64,000 nt of DNA, from NCBI RefSeq assembly GCF_000961885.1, contig NZ_JZKH01000008.1, forward strand, positions 62,001 to 126,000, written 5' to 3'. The position numbers were made by a program, and so were the translations under genes. The DNA is from Streptomyces rubellomurinus. Its GTDB lineage: Bacteria > Actinomycetota > Actinomycetes > Streptomycetales > Streptomycetaceae. Of the stretch, positions 46,203 to 54,397 are shown piece by piece; the first letter of the stretch is position 1; each line of letters begins with the position of its first letter. The notes under the pieces were generated by a model, which searched no databases, was not told the origin of the DNA, and worked only from the letters and a program-made list of their open reading frames with translations.

Positions 46203-46219
46203 GATTCGGAAACCGAATC
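46203..46219. promoter_or_regulatory. Palindrome upstream of the proximal rpoB promoter
   Basis: GATTCGG-AAA-CCGAATC is a perfect 7 bp inverted repeat, five bases upstream of the -35 element, at about -40 to -57 of the predicted start. The placement fits an activator or upstream regulatory site. No regulator can be named. Confidence 0.4.
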
Positions 46220-46587
46220 GGAGACTCCTCCCGGTAGCCGGCGAGCGCGGACGCCCACCGGGTACTGCTCTAACTCACGTCGAGTCATTTCCCGCCGGAG
46301 CCACTGGTTATGCATCCAGCAGTGGACCAACCCGGCGGACTCGCGCCTTGAGAATCGCGCGCCGCGTCGGGTTCGTCAAGGGCCCGCCGGCGGGGCGGAC
46401 CTCGCCCTCTCCATCGCCCGTGACCCCTCCGGCGTTACAGAAGCCGTGGTGGGGGCCACCGTCGATGACCGTGATCACCTTACTCCTCGCGACCGACAGT
46501 GCCGAGTGAGCGATCGGCCACACCGGTGGTCCGGACCGGCCGGGCGGCGGGCGTCCCCCGGCTCCGGCGCCCTGCCCCCGGAACGCG
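46220..46587. other. rpoB upstream region
   Basis: The gap between rplL and rpoB is 698 bases in all and contains no credible gene. From the rplL side it holds the rplL terminator, the distal promoter, a palindrome and the proximal promoter. The rest (46380-46587) is GC-rich with no feature I recognise. Confidence 0.5.
46351..46379 (-). promoter_or_regulatory. rpoB promoter, distal
   Basis: TTGACG (46374-46379) and GATTCT (46351-46356) with a 17-base spacer. The -35 is near perfect, the -10 is less good at position one. It would give a leader of about 390 bases. A second promoter allows rpoBC control independent of rplJL, whose terminator lies upstream. Confidence 0.62.
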
Positions 46588-46630
46588 AAAAAGCCGGGCC
46601 GACCACCCGCAAGGGTGATCGGCCCGGCCT
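46588..46630 (-). terminator. rplL terminator
   Basis: A stem of 16-18 bp (46591-46608 with 46613-46630, with G-U pairs on the minus strand) is followed by a run of five Ts on the transcribed strand. It ends rplJL 27 bases after the rplL stop and separates it from rpoBC. Confidence 0.88.
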
Positions 46631-46656
46631 CAGGCCCCCTCAGAGGGGGCGAGAAG

Positions 46657-47043
46657 TCACTTGACGGTGACCTTGGCGCCGGCACCCTCGAGGGCGGCCT
46701 TGGCCTTCTCGGCAACGTCCTTGGCAACCTTCTCCAGGACCTTGGCACCAGCGGTGTCAACGAGGTCCTTGGCCTCCTTCAGGCCGAGGGAGGTCAGGGT
46801 GCGCACCTCCTTGATGACCTGGATCTTCTTGTCGCCGGCGGCGTCGAGGATGACGTCGAACTCGTCCTGCTCCTCAACGGCCTCGGCGCCACCGGCGGCA
46901 CCGCCGGCAACGACGACGGCAGCGGCCGGGGCGGCAGCGGTGACGTCGAACTTCTCCTCGAAGGCCTTCACGAAGGCGGCGAGCTCGATGAGGGTGAGCT
47001 CCTCGAACTGCGCGAGCAGCTCGTCCTGGGTCAGCTTCGCCAT
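46657..47043 (-). CDS. rplL: 50S ribosomal protein L7/L12 (bL12)
   Basis: Stalk protein that recruits translation GTPases. The 128 residues have an N-terminal dimerisation helix ([20 protein letters not shown]), an Ala-rich hinge (about 35-52) and the C-terminal domain [20 protein letters not shown]. The ribosome binding site is AAGGA. The 88 bp gap from rplJ can form a long-range stem (see findings). Confidence 0.97.
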   Translation of the reverse strand: MAKLTQDELLAQFEELTLIELAAFVKAFEEKFDVTAAAPAAAVVVAGGAAGGAEAVEEQDEFDVILDAAGDKKIQVIKEVRTLTSLGLKEAKDLVDTAGAKVLEKVAKDVAEKAKAALEGAGAKVTVK

Positions 47044-47061
47044 GATGGCGTCCTTCCACTA

Positions 47062-47133
47062 AATCGGCAGGTGGTGCCGGATGTACGGGTTGGCGGGCGT
47101 ACGGGCCCGCAGCGAGGCGTGAGCCTGCCGATT
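47062..47133 (-). promoter_or_regulatory. rplJ-rplL intercistronic stem
   Basis: A 10 bp arm at the rplJ stop codon (47124-47133) is perfectly complementary to 47062-47071, about 20 bases before the rplL ATG. The stem would enclose about 52 bases and leave the rplL AAGGA site free. It could help produce excess L7/L12 over L10, or guide processing; this is inference. Confidence 0.45.
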
Positions 47134-47695
47134 ACTCGGCGGCGGCGTCCTCGGCGGCGGGAGCCGGCGTACCGGCACCGCCCTGCTCGACCTTGTCGCG
47201 CAGCGCGTCCACGGTGCGGACGAGCTTCGACGGCAGGGCCTGGAAGAGCGCGGCAGCCTGGGACTGCTTGGCCTTCAGGGCACCCGCCAGCTTGGCGAGC
47301 AGCACCTCGCGGGACTCGAGGTCCGCGAGCTTCTTGATCTCATCGGCGGACAGCGCCTTACCGTCAAGGACACCGCCCTTGATGATGAGAGCGGGGTTCT
47401 CCTTGGCGAAGTCACGCAGAGCCTTCGCCGACTCCACCGGGTCACCGGTGACGAAGGCGACAGCCGTCGGACCGTTGAACAGGTCGTCCAGCTCCGTGAT
47501 CCCGACCTCGTTGGCCGCGATCTTGGTCAGCGTGTTCTTCACCACGGCGTACTCGGCGTTGTCGCCGAGCGAGCGACGCAGGGTCTTGACCTGCTTCACC
47601 GAGAGACCGCGGTACTCGGTCAGCAGCGCCGCGGAGGAACCACGGAACTTGTCCGTGATCTCAGCGACGGCAGCAGCCTTGTCGGGCCTGGCCAT
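47132..47695 (-). CDS. rplJ: 50S ribosomal protein L10 (uL10)
   Basis: Base of the L7/L12 stalk and, in many bacteria, repressor of its own operon by binding the leader RNA. The start [19 protein letters not shown] follows GGAGG; 187 residues. The RNA-binding N-terminal domain has [19 protein letters not shown], and the C-terminal helix binds L12 dimers. A leader of about 280 bases with an attenuator-like hairpin precedes it. Confidence 0.96.
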   Translation of the reverse strand: MARPDKAAAVAEITDKFRGSSAALLTEYRGLSVKQVKTLRRSLGDNAEYAVVKNTLTKIAANEVGITELDDLFNGPTAVAFVTGDPVESAKALRDFAKENPALIIKGGVLDGKALSADEIKKLADLESREVLLAKLAGALKAKQSQAAALFQALPSKLVRTVDALRDKVEQGGAGTPAPAAEDAAAE

Positions 47696-47975
47696 AGGCT
47701 TACGCCTCCTTCCGTGATGTCGAAGTCCGGCCGACCGCGAAAGTCGACCATTCACACCTCGGACCACCAGGGCGGAAGGAAAGCTCCTGCAAAAGCAATG
47801 AGCCCCGATGCGCAGGGCGCACGGGGCTCGCAGTGACCTCGACGGGCTCCGCGCGGACGCGGCACCCGGAAATCGAAAGCTCCAGACACACCTGCGCGGG
47901 CTGCCTGCGACGAATCACAGATCCTTCGGCCGCCTGCTCCCTGACGGGCGCGGCGACAACCAGCGGTCTTTGGCT
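47696..47975 (-). ncRNA. Putative L10 leader RNA
   Basis: The 5' leader of rplJL, from the predicted start near 47975 to the rplJ ribosome binding site. It begins with a conserved-looking AAGACCGCTGG segment, has several GC-rich hairpins and ends with an attenuator-like hairpin. L10 leaders are known to bind the L10-L12 complex in many bacteria; identity with that family is inferred from position and needs a covariance-model search. Confidence 0.5.
47791..47829 (-). terminator. Putative attenuator in the rplJ leader
   Basis: GAGCCCCG pairs with CGGGGCTC (one bulged T) around an inner 5 bp TGCGC/GCGCA hairpin, giving about 13 bp, followed by ATTGCTTTT on the transcribed strand. It sits about 105 bases before rplJ and inside the transcript, so it can act as a premature terminator. 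Confidence 0.6.
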
Positions 47976-47981
47976 TCCGCC

Positions 47982-48011
47982 AGATTAGACGGACGCACCC
48001 GTACGACGCAA
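47982..48011 (-). promoter_or_regulatory. rplJ promoter
   Basis: TTGCGT (48006-48011) and TAATCT (47982-47987) on the minus strand with an 18-base spacer. The -10 is strong, the -35 moderate. It lies 41 bases after the upstream lipoprotein gene and drives rplJL. Confidence 0.62.
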
Positions 48012-48051
48012 ATCGCCCTCGGACGGAGCAGCCCGGCGGGCCCGGCGCGGC

Positions 48052-48933
48052 TCAGCGGGCGAGCGGGGAGACCGTCCGGACGCCGGTGTCCACGGTGTCC
48101 GGCTCGGCCGGGGCCTGGGCCGAGAGCAGCGCCCCGGCGAAGTCCGAGTAGAGCACCAGGTCGTCCGCCCGGCCGCCGCCGTCGCCACTCCCGGTGCGCT
48201 GCAGCTTGACCAGCTGGTCCTTGTCGTTGAGCCAGAGGTCCAGGGTCAGCGAGTGCGAGCCGCCGGGGGCCAGGGCGGCCCGCAGGCCGTCCCGGCGGGC
48301 CTGGGTCAGCTGGGCCTGGGCGGCGGCGTACTTCTCCGCGGTGGTGGTGACCCGGTAGTGCTCGACGGTCGAGTCCTCCAGCTTCTCCTCGCCGAGGAAG
48401 GCGGGCACCACCCCGTCCGCGGTGGCGGCGGCCAGCGCCTCCACCGGGTTCAGCGAGTCGATCAGCCCGGCGTACGGGACCTCCTTGCGGCCGTCCGGGT
48501 CCGGCGGGACGGTGAAGCGCTCCCAGTGCCGGCCGCCCTGGCGGGCCGCGGTGGCCGCGTCGCCGCCCTGGTAGGCGACGGTGTCCACGACGATCAGCTG
48601 CTCCGGGCCGCCCGCGGTCGAGCGCTTGACCTGCAGCGCCGTCTTCGGCGCCCAGAACAGCGGGCCGGCGCCGGCGTCCGCGCCCAGCCGGTAGCTGACC
48701 TTGGCCCGGCGGGCGGTCTGCATGGCCAGCTCGGCGGAGAGCAGGACGCCGTGCGGAGAGCGGTCGGTGGGCTTGGCCGGCCCGGTCGGGGTGGCCACGG
48801 TGGCCGGGGCACTGGTCGCGCTCGGACTGCCGGACGGCACGGCCGCCCGGTCCTCGCCCCCGCCGCACCCGGTGAGCCCGACCGCCAGCAGCGCGACGGC
48901 GGCCACTCCCGCCCGCCGCTGCCGTCCCACCAT
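48052..48933 (-). CDS. Lipoprotein, LppX/LprG-like, copy 1
   Basis: A 293-residue exported lipoprotein with lipobox GLTGC (C23), a Pro/Ser/Thr/Ala-rich linker and a LolA/LppX-like domain. It shares with its two neighbours the C-terminal pattern GEEKLEDSTVEHYRV then LTLDLWLNDKDQLVKLQ and a YSDF end. In mycobacteria such proteins bind and carry lipids; a similar role here is inference. The ATG is preceded by AGAGGA. It lies between rplA and rplJ, a place where streptomycetes commonly keep such lipoproteins. Confidence 0.8.
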   Translation of the reverse strand: MVGRQRRAGVAAVALLAVGLTGCGGGEDRAAVPSGSPSATSAPATVATPTGPAKPTDRSPHGVLLSAELAMQTARRAKVSYRLGADAGAGPLFWAPKTALQVKRSTAGGPEQLIVVDTVAYQGGDAATAARQGGRHWERFTVPPDPDGRKEVPYAGLIDSLNPVEALAAATADGVVPAFLGEEKLEDSTVEHYRVTTTAEKYAAAQAQLTQARRDGLRAALAPGGSHSLTLDLWLNDKDQLVKLQRTGSGDGGGRADDLVLYSDFAGALLSAQAPAEPDTVDTGVRTVSPLAR

Positions 48934-48979
48934 CGTCCGTTCCTCTCTCACCCGGGCCACCTTGCCATCCACCCCGGCC

Positions 48980-49894
48980 TCAGGACGCGGTGGCCCCCTC
49001 GGAATGCTTCTGCAGTTCCCTCATGTCGACGTAGTCGTACGGCTCGGCCGCGAGGACCGGGGTGCCGTAGTCGGAGTAGCCCACGGTGACGTTGAGCGCC
49101 CCGGCCTTGGTGTCGGCCTGCTCGACCCGCTTGACCACCAGCATGTCGGCGTCGACCCAGACGTCGAGCGTCTCGTGGGTGACGCCGTTGGCCGTCAGGC
49201 CCTGCTTGATCTTCTCGATCTGCTCCTGGGTCACGCTGGAGCCGGTCACCTTGATCATGTCAGCCAGGTCGAGCTCACCGGTGTAGTGGGTGGCGGCCTT
49301 GCCGTTCACCGTGTCCTGGCCGACCTCGGTCACCTTGCCGCCGGCGATCAGCGCCCGCACGCCCTGGACCGGGTCCATGCTGGTGAACTGGGTGGTCTGC
49401 GCGCCGGTGGCCTTGGCCAGGTCCTCCTTCGTGTACCGCAGCCAGCGGTGTCCGCCGAGCTCGGCGGACGCGTCCGGGCCCAGCTTCATGTACATACCGA
49501 TGTCGGTGTACAGGTAGTGCACGCTCGGGCCGCCGGTCACGGGTTCGAGCGTCTTGGCCAGCGGCGATCCCGACACGTCCATGGTGATGTCGGCCTGGAG
49601 GCCGTGGGCCCAGGAGGCCGCGCCCTTGCCCTTGATGGTGGTCGCGCCGATCGTGATCGACTCGTCGATCTTCGCGGACTTCGCCGCCCCGGTCTTCTCC
49701 GTGACCTTCTCCAGGAAGATCGCCGGAGTCACCTTGGCCGGCGGTGCGGACGGCGTGTCCTCGGCGGTCGCCGCGGCCGTCGCGGCCGGTGCCGCGGCCT
49801 TGCCGCCGTCCTTCTTCTCGTCGTCGCAGGCCGTCGTGGTCAGCGCCAGGGCGGCGAGCACGACGACGGCGGCGGACTTGCTACGAATTCCCAT
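48980..49894 (-). CDS. Lipoprotein, LppX/LprG-like, copy 2
   Basis: A 304-residue paralogue. Signal peptide MGIRSKSAAVVVLAALALTT ends at the lipobox TTTAC (C23), followed by an acidic linker. The domain carries GQDTVNGKAATHYTGELDL, then HETLDVWVDADMLVVKRVE and VGYSDYGTPV. The ATG follows a GGGGGAA site. It is separated from copy 1 by 46 bases and probably co-transcribed. Confidence 0.82.
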   Translation of the reverse strand: MGIRSKSAAVVVLAALALTTTACDDEKKDGGKAAAPAATAAATAEDTPSAPPAKVTPAIFLEKVTEKTGAAKSAKIDESITIGATTIKGKGAASWAHGLQADITMDVSGSPLAKTLEPVTGGPSVHYLYTDIGMYMKLGPDASAELGGHRWLRYTKEDLAKATGAQTTQFTSMDPVQGVRALIAGGKVTEVGQDTVNGKAATHYTGELDLADMIKVTGSSVTQEQIEKIKQGLTANGVTHETLDVWVDADMLVVKRVEQADTKAGALNVTVGYSDYGTPVLAAEPYDYVDMRELQKHSEGATAS

Positions 49895-50005
49895 GGTTCC
49901 CCCCACTGAGGATTCCCGACTCCCCTCCCCCGGTGAGCCGGTGGTGCTCCTTGTGCGGACTCTATGCGATCAACCGCCGCCCGGGACACCGGAATTCGGC
50001 GCTCG

Positions 50006-50791
50006 TCACCCCGTCGCGGCAGCGGTGGGGTCCGAGGAAGCGGCGCCCGAGACCTCGGTCGTGGTGACGGTGGTCCCGGTGTCGCCGGTGACGGTCTCGC
50101 GCAGTCTCAGCAGCCGGGAGCCGGGCCCGACCCAGAGGTCCCAGTCGATCGTCTTCACCCCGTGCCGCTGGTACCAGTCGAGCACCGCGGCCAGCCGGTC
50201 CGGCCCCAACTCCCCTTCCGCGCCGAAGTATTCGGCCACCGGCGTGGAGCCCCGGTAGTGCGCCGCGGTCGTCCCGGCGACGTCCTCGCCACCGAGCGAG
50301 CCGAGCGTGCCGGCCTGGGCGACGGCGTACGCGCGGCTGCCCGGGTTGGTGATCAGCGCCGTCGTCCAGCCGCCCGCCCAGCCGCCGGCGGCCCCCGCGG
50401 CGGGGTCGAGCGACTCGGCCGTGGCGCGGTCCGCGTGCTTGGCCCGGCCGTCCTGGTACGCGAGGTCGACCGCGCCGTCCCGGACGGTCAGCCGCCCGGC
50501 TCCGAGTTCATCGGTGACGGTCAGCGCGGCCTCGTCCCGGGCTCCCCAGGTGAGCGTGCCGCTCGCGGTGCGCCGGCCGGCCGGGCCCTCCTGGACGACG
50601 TCGATCCGGGCGGTGCCGGAGTCGTCCAGCGCCTGGGCGGCGGTGAGCACCACCTGCTTCGGCGGCACCGGCGCGGGCTGCCCGGGGATGCCGGTGGCGG
50701 GGGCGGCCAGCAGGCTGCATCCGGTGGTGGCGCCGAGCAGCAGCAGGGCCGCCGCCCGGGCGGGGGCGGCGGGGCGAAGGGCGGGCGGCAC
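50006..50791 (-). CDS. Lipoprotein, LppX/LprG-like, copy 3
   Basis: A 261-residue, more divergent paralogue. The lipobox is ATTGC (C25). Shared features are GGEDVAGTTAAHYRGSTPV and the HGVKTIDWDLWVGPGSRLLR segment before a threonine-rich end. The start is GTG. It is the first of three tandem lipoprotein genes on this strand, after the rplKA terminator, so it needs its own promoter, which I could not identify. Confidence 0.75.
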   Translation of the reverse strand: MPPALRPAAPARAAALLLLGATTGCSLLAAPATGIPGQPAPVPPKQVVLTAAQALDDSGTARIDVVQEGPAGRRTASGTLTWGARDEAALTVTDELGAGRLTVRDGAVDLAYQDGRAKHADRATAESLDPAAGAAGGWAGGWTTALITNPGSRAYAVAQAGTLGSLGGEDVAGTTAAHYRGSTPVAEYFGAEGELGPDRLAAVLDWYQRHGVKTIDWDLWVGPGSRLLRLRETVTGDTGTTVTTTEVSGAASSDPTAAATG

Positions 50792-50950
50792 GACTCACTC
50801 CGGCGGTCACGGGTTCTCCACATGATCTGACCGGCAGAGCGTACGACGACTCGACCGACCGTTCCCATCCCCGCAGGTCCCGGTTCCGCAACCATGTCCG
50901 CCGCACCCCCGGTCCCGACTGCCCGGCCCGACCGCCCGTCCCCGGGAACG

Positions 50951-50990
50951 ACGGCGGGCCCGCACCCCCGAAGGGGTACGGGCCCGCCGT
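50951..50990 (-). terminator. rplKA terminator
   Basis: An 18 bp stem 25 bases after the rplA stop. Position 50963/50978 pairs only as G-U on the minus strand and the minus-strand loop is TTCG, a very stable tetraloop. This fixes the transcribed strand. Confidence 0.88.
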
Positions 50991-51015
50991 GCGGACTGCT
51001 TCAGAGCACTGGGGC

Positions 51016-51738
51016 TCAGACCGCGGCCGGGTCCTCCTCGACGAGGAGGTTGCGGGTGCGGTTCGGGTCCACCTGGATGCCGGGGCCCATGGTGGTCGAG
51101 AACGCGGTCTTCTTGATGTAGCGGCCCTTGGCGGCGGACGGCTTGGCGCGGAGCACCTCGTCCAGCGCGGCGGCGTAGTTCTCGACCAGCTGCTCGTCGG
51201 TGAAGGAGGCCTTACCGATGATGAAGTGCAGGTTCGAGTGCTTGTCGACGCGGAACTCGATCTTGCCGCCCTTGATGTCGTTGACAGCCTTGGCGACGTC
51301 CGGGGTCACGGTGCCGGTCTTCGGGTTCGGCATCAGACCACGGGGACCGAGCACGCGGCCCAGGCGGCCGACCTTGCCCATGAGGTCCGGGGTGGCGACG
51401 ACGGCGTCGAAGTCCAGACGGCCCTTGGCGACCTCGTCGATGAGCTCGTCGGAGCCGACGATGTCGGCGCCGGCAGCACGCGCGGCCTCGGCACGGTCGC
51501 CGGTCGCGAAGACCAGGACCCGAGCGGTCTTACCGGTGCCGTGCGGGAGGATCACGGTGCTGCGGACCATCTGGTCGGCCTTGCGCGGGTCGACGCCCAG
51601 ACGCATGGCGACCTCGACGGTGCCGTCGAACTTGGTGGTGCTGGTCGCCTTGGCGAGGCGGACGGCCTCGAGGGGGGCGTAAAGGCGCTCGCGGTCGACC
51701 TGAGCGTCCGCGGCCTTCAGAGCCTTGCTGCGCTTCAC
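51016..51738 (-). CDS. rplA: 50S ribosomal protein L1 (uL1)
   Basis: L1-stalk protein and, in enterobacteria, repressor of rplKA. The 240 residues start [15 protein letters not shown] from a GTG after [26 protein letters not shown] and the C-terminal [15 protein letters not shown] are diagnostic. It follows rplK by 99 bases. Confidence 0.97.
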   Translation of the reverse strand: MKRSKALKAADAQVDRERLYAPLEAVRLAKATSTTKFDGTVEVAMRLGVDPRKADQMVRSTVILPHGTGKTARVLVFATGDRAEAARAAGADIVGSDELIDEVAKGRLDFDAVVATPDLMGKVGRLGRVLGPRGLMPNPKTGTVTPDVAKAVNDIKGGKIEFRVDKHSNLHFIIGKASFTDEQLVENYAAALDEVLRAKPSAAKGRYIKKTAFSTTMGPGIQVDPNRTRNLLVEEDPAAV

Positions 51739-51837
51739 TGCTGCTCCTGAATGGTGATTGGAGTTGTGGTAGTCATCGGGCCTGCGCAGGCCCTACCACG
51801 GGGGACGAGAAGGGGATCTGCCCTCGGGGAGAGGAGA

Positions 51838-52272
51838 TCAGCCCTCGACGGTGATGCCCATCGACCGGGCGGTGCCGGCGATGATCTTCTCCGCCGCGTC
51901 CAGGTCGTTGGCGTTCAGGTCGGGCATCTTGGTGGTGGCGATGTCGCGGACCTGGGCGCTGGTGAGCTTGGCGACCTTGGTCTTGTGCGGCTCGCTGGAG
52001 CCCTTCTCGATACCGGCGGCCTTCAGGATGAGGCGCGCGGCCGGCGGCGTCTTCGTGATGAAGGTGAAGGAACGGTCCTCGTAGACCGTGATCTCCACCG
52101 GCACGATCATGCCGCGCTGCGACTCGGTCGCAGCGTTGTAGGCCTTGCAGAACTCCATGATGTTGACGCCGTGCTGGCCCAGCGCGGGGCCGACCGGCGG
52201 CGCCGGGTTGGCCGCGCCGGCGTTGATCTGGAGCTTGATAAGCCCCGTGACCTTCTTCTTCTTGGGAGGCAT
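51838..52272 (-). CDS. rplK: 50S ribosomal protein L11 (uL11)
   Basis: GTPase-centre protein, binding site partner of thiostrepton-type antibiotics. The start [19 protein letters not shown] gives 144 residues; a longer upstream frame is not supported. The N-terminal proline-rich [19 protein letters not shown] is intact. It has its own promoter just after the nusG terminator. Confidence 0.96.
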
Positions 52273-52355
52273 GTCTCTCCGGGTCCTTCCGAGAGGTGAT
52301 TGCTGGTGCGTGCGGAACCGGGGCGACACCCGGCCGCCAGCACACACATCGGACC

Positions 52356-52384
52356 AGGCTAACGCGGATGCGCCGCTGGACCAA
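52356..52384 (-). promoter_or_regulatory. rplK promoter
   Basis: TTGGTC (52379-52384) and TAGCCT (52356-52361) with a 17-base spacer. The -35 overlaps the T-run of the nusG terminator, so one transcript ends where the next is initiated. Leader about 77 bases. Confidence 0.65.
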
Positions 52385-52425
52385 AACGGATTCGGGGCGG
52401 GGCCGTCGGCCCCGCCCCGAATCCG
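52383..52425 (-). terminator. nusG terminator
   Basis: A perfect 18 bp stem (52387-52404 with 52408-52425) followed by four Ts on the minus strand, 12 bases after the nusG stop. Confidence 0.88.
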
Positions 52426-52437
52426 AAGACCGTACGA

Positions 52438-53307
52438 CTAGTTCTTCTGGATCTGGTCGAAGGACAGCTCGACCGGGGTCTCCCGGCCGAAGATCTCGAC
52501 CAGGCCCTTGACCTTCTTCGAGTCGGGGTTGATCTCGTTGATGGTCGCCTGCAGGGTGGCGAACGGACCGTCCGTGACGGTGACCGAGTCGCCGACCTCG
52601 AAGTCCAGCACCTGGATCTCGCTCGGCTTGACCGGCGACGGCTTGCCGGCCTCCTTCGCGGCCTGGCGCTCGACGTCCGGGGCGAGCATCTTGACGACCT
52701 CGTCCAGGGTCAGCGGGTACGGGTCGTAGGCGTTGCCGACGAAGCCGGTGACACCGGGGGTGTTGCGCACGACGCCCCAGGACTCGGGGGTGAGGTCCAT
52801 GCGCACCAGGACGTAGCCGGGGAGCTTGTTCTGGCGGATGGTCTTGCGGTCGCCGTTCTTGATCTGGACGACCTCCTCCTGCGGCACCTCGGCCTGGAAG
52901 ATGTACTCCTCGACGTTCAGCGAGACGGCGCGCTGCTCCAGGTTCTGCTTCACCCGGTTCTCGTAGCCGGCGTAGGTGTGGATCACGTACCACTCGCCGG
53001 GCATGAAGCGCAGGTCCTCGCGGAACTTGGCGACCGGGTCGACCTCCTCGGCCTCCTCGACCTCCTCCTCGGCGACCTCGGCGGCGTCCTCCGCGTCGGC
53101 GGCCTCCACGGACAGAGCGGCCTCCTCGGCGGGCTCGCCGGCCTCGGCCTCGTCGTACGCCTCGACCTCGTCCTCGTCGCCGTCCACGGCGTCCACGATC
53201 TGCTCGGCGGACTCGGTGTCGTCAGCCAGCTCGGCCGCGTCCAGCTCGGCGGCGACATCCGCCTCGCGGACGGTCTCGTCGGCGTCGTACAGGGGGGACT
53301 CAGACAC
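52438..53307 (-). CDS. nusG: Transcription elongation/antitermination factor NusG
   Basis: Binds RNA polymerase and couples it to S10/Rho. The 289-residue protein has an NGN domain (about 104-220; [38 protein letters not shown]) and a KOW domain (about 236-289; [18 protein letters not shown]). The first 95 residues are a Glu/Asp/Ala-rich extension, typical of actinobacteria and of unknown use. The start is GTG. Confidence 0.97.
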   Translation of the reverse strand: MSESPLYDADETVREADVAAELDAAELADDTESAEQIVDAVDGDEDEVEAYDEAEAGEPAEEAALSVEAADAEDAAEVAEEEVEEAEEVDPVAKFREDLRFMPGEWYVIHTYAGYENRVKQNLEQRAVSLNVEEYIFQAEVPQEEVVQIKNGDRKTIRQNKLPGYVLVRMDLTPESWGVVRNTPGVTGFVGNAYDPYPLTLDEVVKMLAPDVERQAAKEAGKPSPVKPSEIQVLDFEVGDSVTVTDGPFATLQATINEINPDSKKVKGLVEIFGRETPVELSFDQIQKN

Positions 53308-53457
53308 GGTGGCTGCTTCTTTCCTGGAGATGGTGAAGGTGGCGCGCTCCGAATCCGCACCGGCGCGCGACCGCTCGCGCGGGCGCCGGGTGAGGTCTCG
53401 GAGACTTCAACAGTACCGAGTCAACGGTAGCCGCGCGTACGTCCGCCGCAGACAGCT

Positions 53458-53486
53458 CGACCCGGACCGATGATCGGCCCGGGTCG
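53458..53486 (-). terminator. Hairpin between secE and nusG
   Basis: An 8 bp stem extended by a G-U pair (only on the minus strand) and a further 4-5 bp, 30 bases after the secE stop. It may terminate secE transcripts partly, with nusG having its own promoter in the following 150 bases. I found no strong promoter there. Confidence 0.55.
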
Positions 53487-53515
53487 GGAAGCGTTTCGAA
53501 GGCGGTGCGTTCGGG

Positions 53516-53875
53516 TCAGCCGAAGATCCAGAGGCTCAGCTTGGAGAAGCCGTAGTCCAGGCCGGCCACGAAGGCCATCACGACGACGACGAAGGTCACC
53601 ACGACGGCGGTGTAGCTGGTGAGGTCGCCCTTGGTCGGCCAGACGACCTTGCGCAGCTCGGCGATGATCTGGCGGTAGAACAGGCCCATGCGCGCGAACA
53701 GGCCCTTCTTGGCCCGCTTGCCGGACTTCTTCTCGCCGGAGCGGTTGGCCCGCTTGCGGTCGCGGCGCGAGAGCGCCTTCTCCTCGCCGTCGACAGGCGT
53801 GGTCTCGGCAGCGCCGTCGGCCCCCTCGGGGTTGCCGCTCTCAGGCGTTGCGGTGGAGCCCGTGGTCTCCGTCAC
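53516..53875 (-). CDS. secE: Preprotein translocase subunit SecE
   Basis: Small essential clamp of the SecYEG channel. The 119 residues have an acidic N-terminus, a basic stretch ([20 protein letters not shown]), the amphipathic helix with [16 protein letters not shown] (family signature) and one membrane helix (about 90-112). The start is GTG. It lies between tRNA-Trp and nusG, the usual order. Confidence 0.96.
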   Translation of the reverse strand: MTETTGSTATPESGNPEGADGAAETTPVDGEEKALSRRDRKRANRSGEKKSGKRAKKGLFARMGLFYRQIIAELRKVVWPTKGDLTSYTAVVVTFVVVVMAFVAGLDYGFSKLSLWIFG

Positions 53876-54039
53876 TCGTCCTCACCTGAATCCGGGTCCT
53901 GCCGGACGTCATCGCACCCGGTTGGGGCACGAGCGGCCGGCGTAAGCGGTGCTGATCCAAACGATGCTGATCGGTGCCCTCTCCGCATCAAGCCCGCTCA
54001 CTCCAGTGGAGCGAACGGGCTGAGATGCAGGTCAAGCAG

Positions 54040-54112
54040 CAGGGCAAGAGGGACTCGAACCCCCAACCGCCGGTTTTGGAGACCGGTGCTCTACCAATTG
54101 AGCTATTGCCCT
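54040..54112 (-). tRNA. tRNA-Trp (CCA anticodon)
   Basis: A 73-base cloverleaf. The acceptor stem AGGGCAA pairs with TTGCCCT, the D-arm is AGCTCAATTGGTAGAGC, and the anticodon loop CTCCAAA gives CCA. The T-arm contains GTTCGAGTC. The 3' CCA is not encoded. It is upstream of secE. Confidence 0.97.
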
Positions 54113-54397
54113 ACGGCGCCTCGCGGCTCCGTGGCGACCAACCTACCGCATCCAACCCCGCTGTCTGTACAGGCGGTGAAGGCTCCGGTCTTTTTCGGTG
54201 GGCCGTCGAGCAGCGAGTGTACGTGGTCGAGGGGCGTTTGGTCGAACCCCTTTCTTCCGGGAGCACCGCTCCGGCGGCGATCGTCCGGCCGCCCCCGGCG
54301 ATCACCGGTGGATCTCCGGACGCCGCGATCCGGACGGAGCCGTACGGATACTGGAACCGCGATGCCCGGTCCGTCCCGGTTCTGCGACGATGCAGGC

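Noticed and set aside
53308..53457. TTGACT near 53430 as a nusG promoter.
   Set aside because: No -10 hexamer at acceptable spacing.
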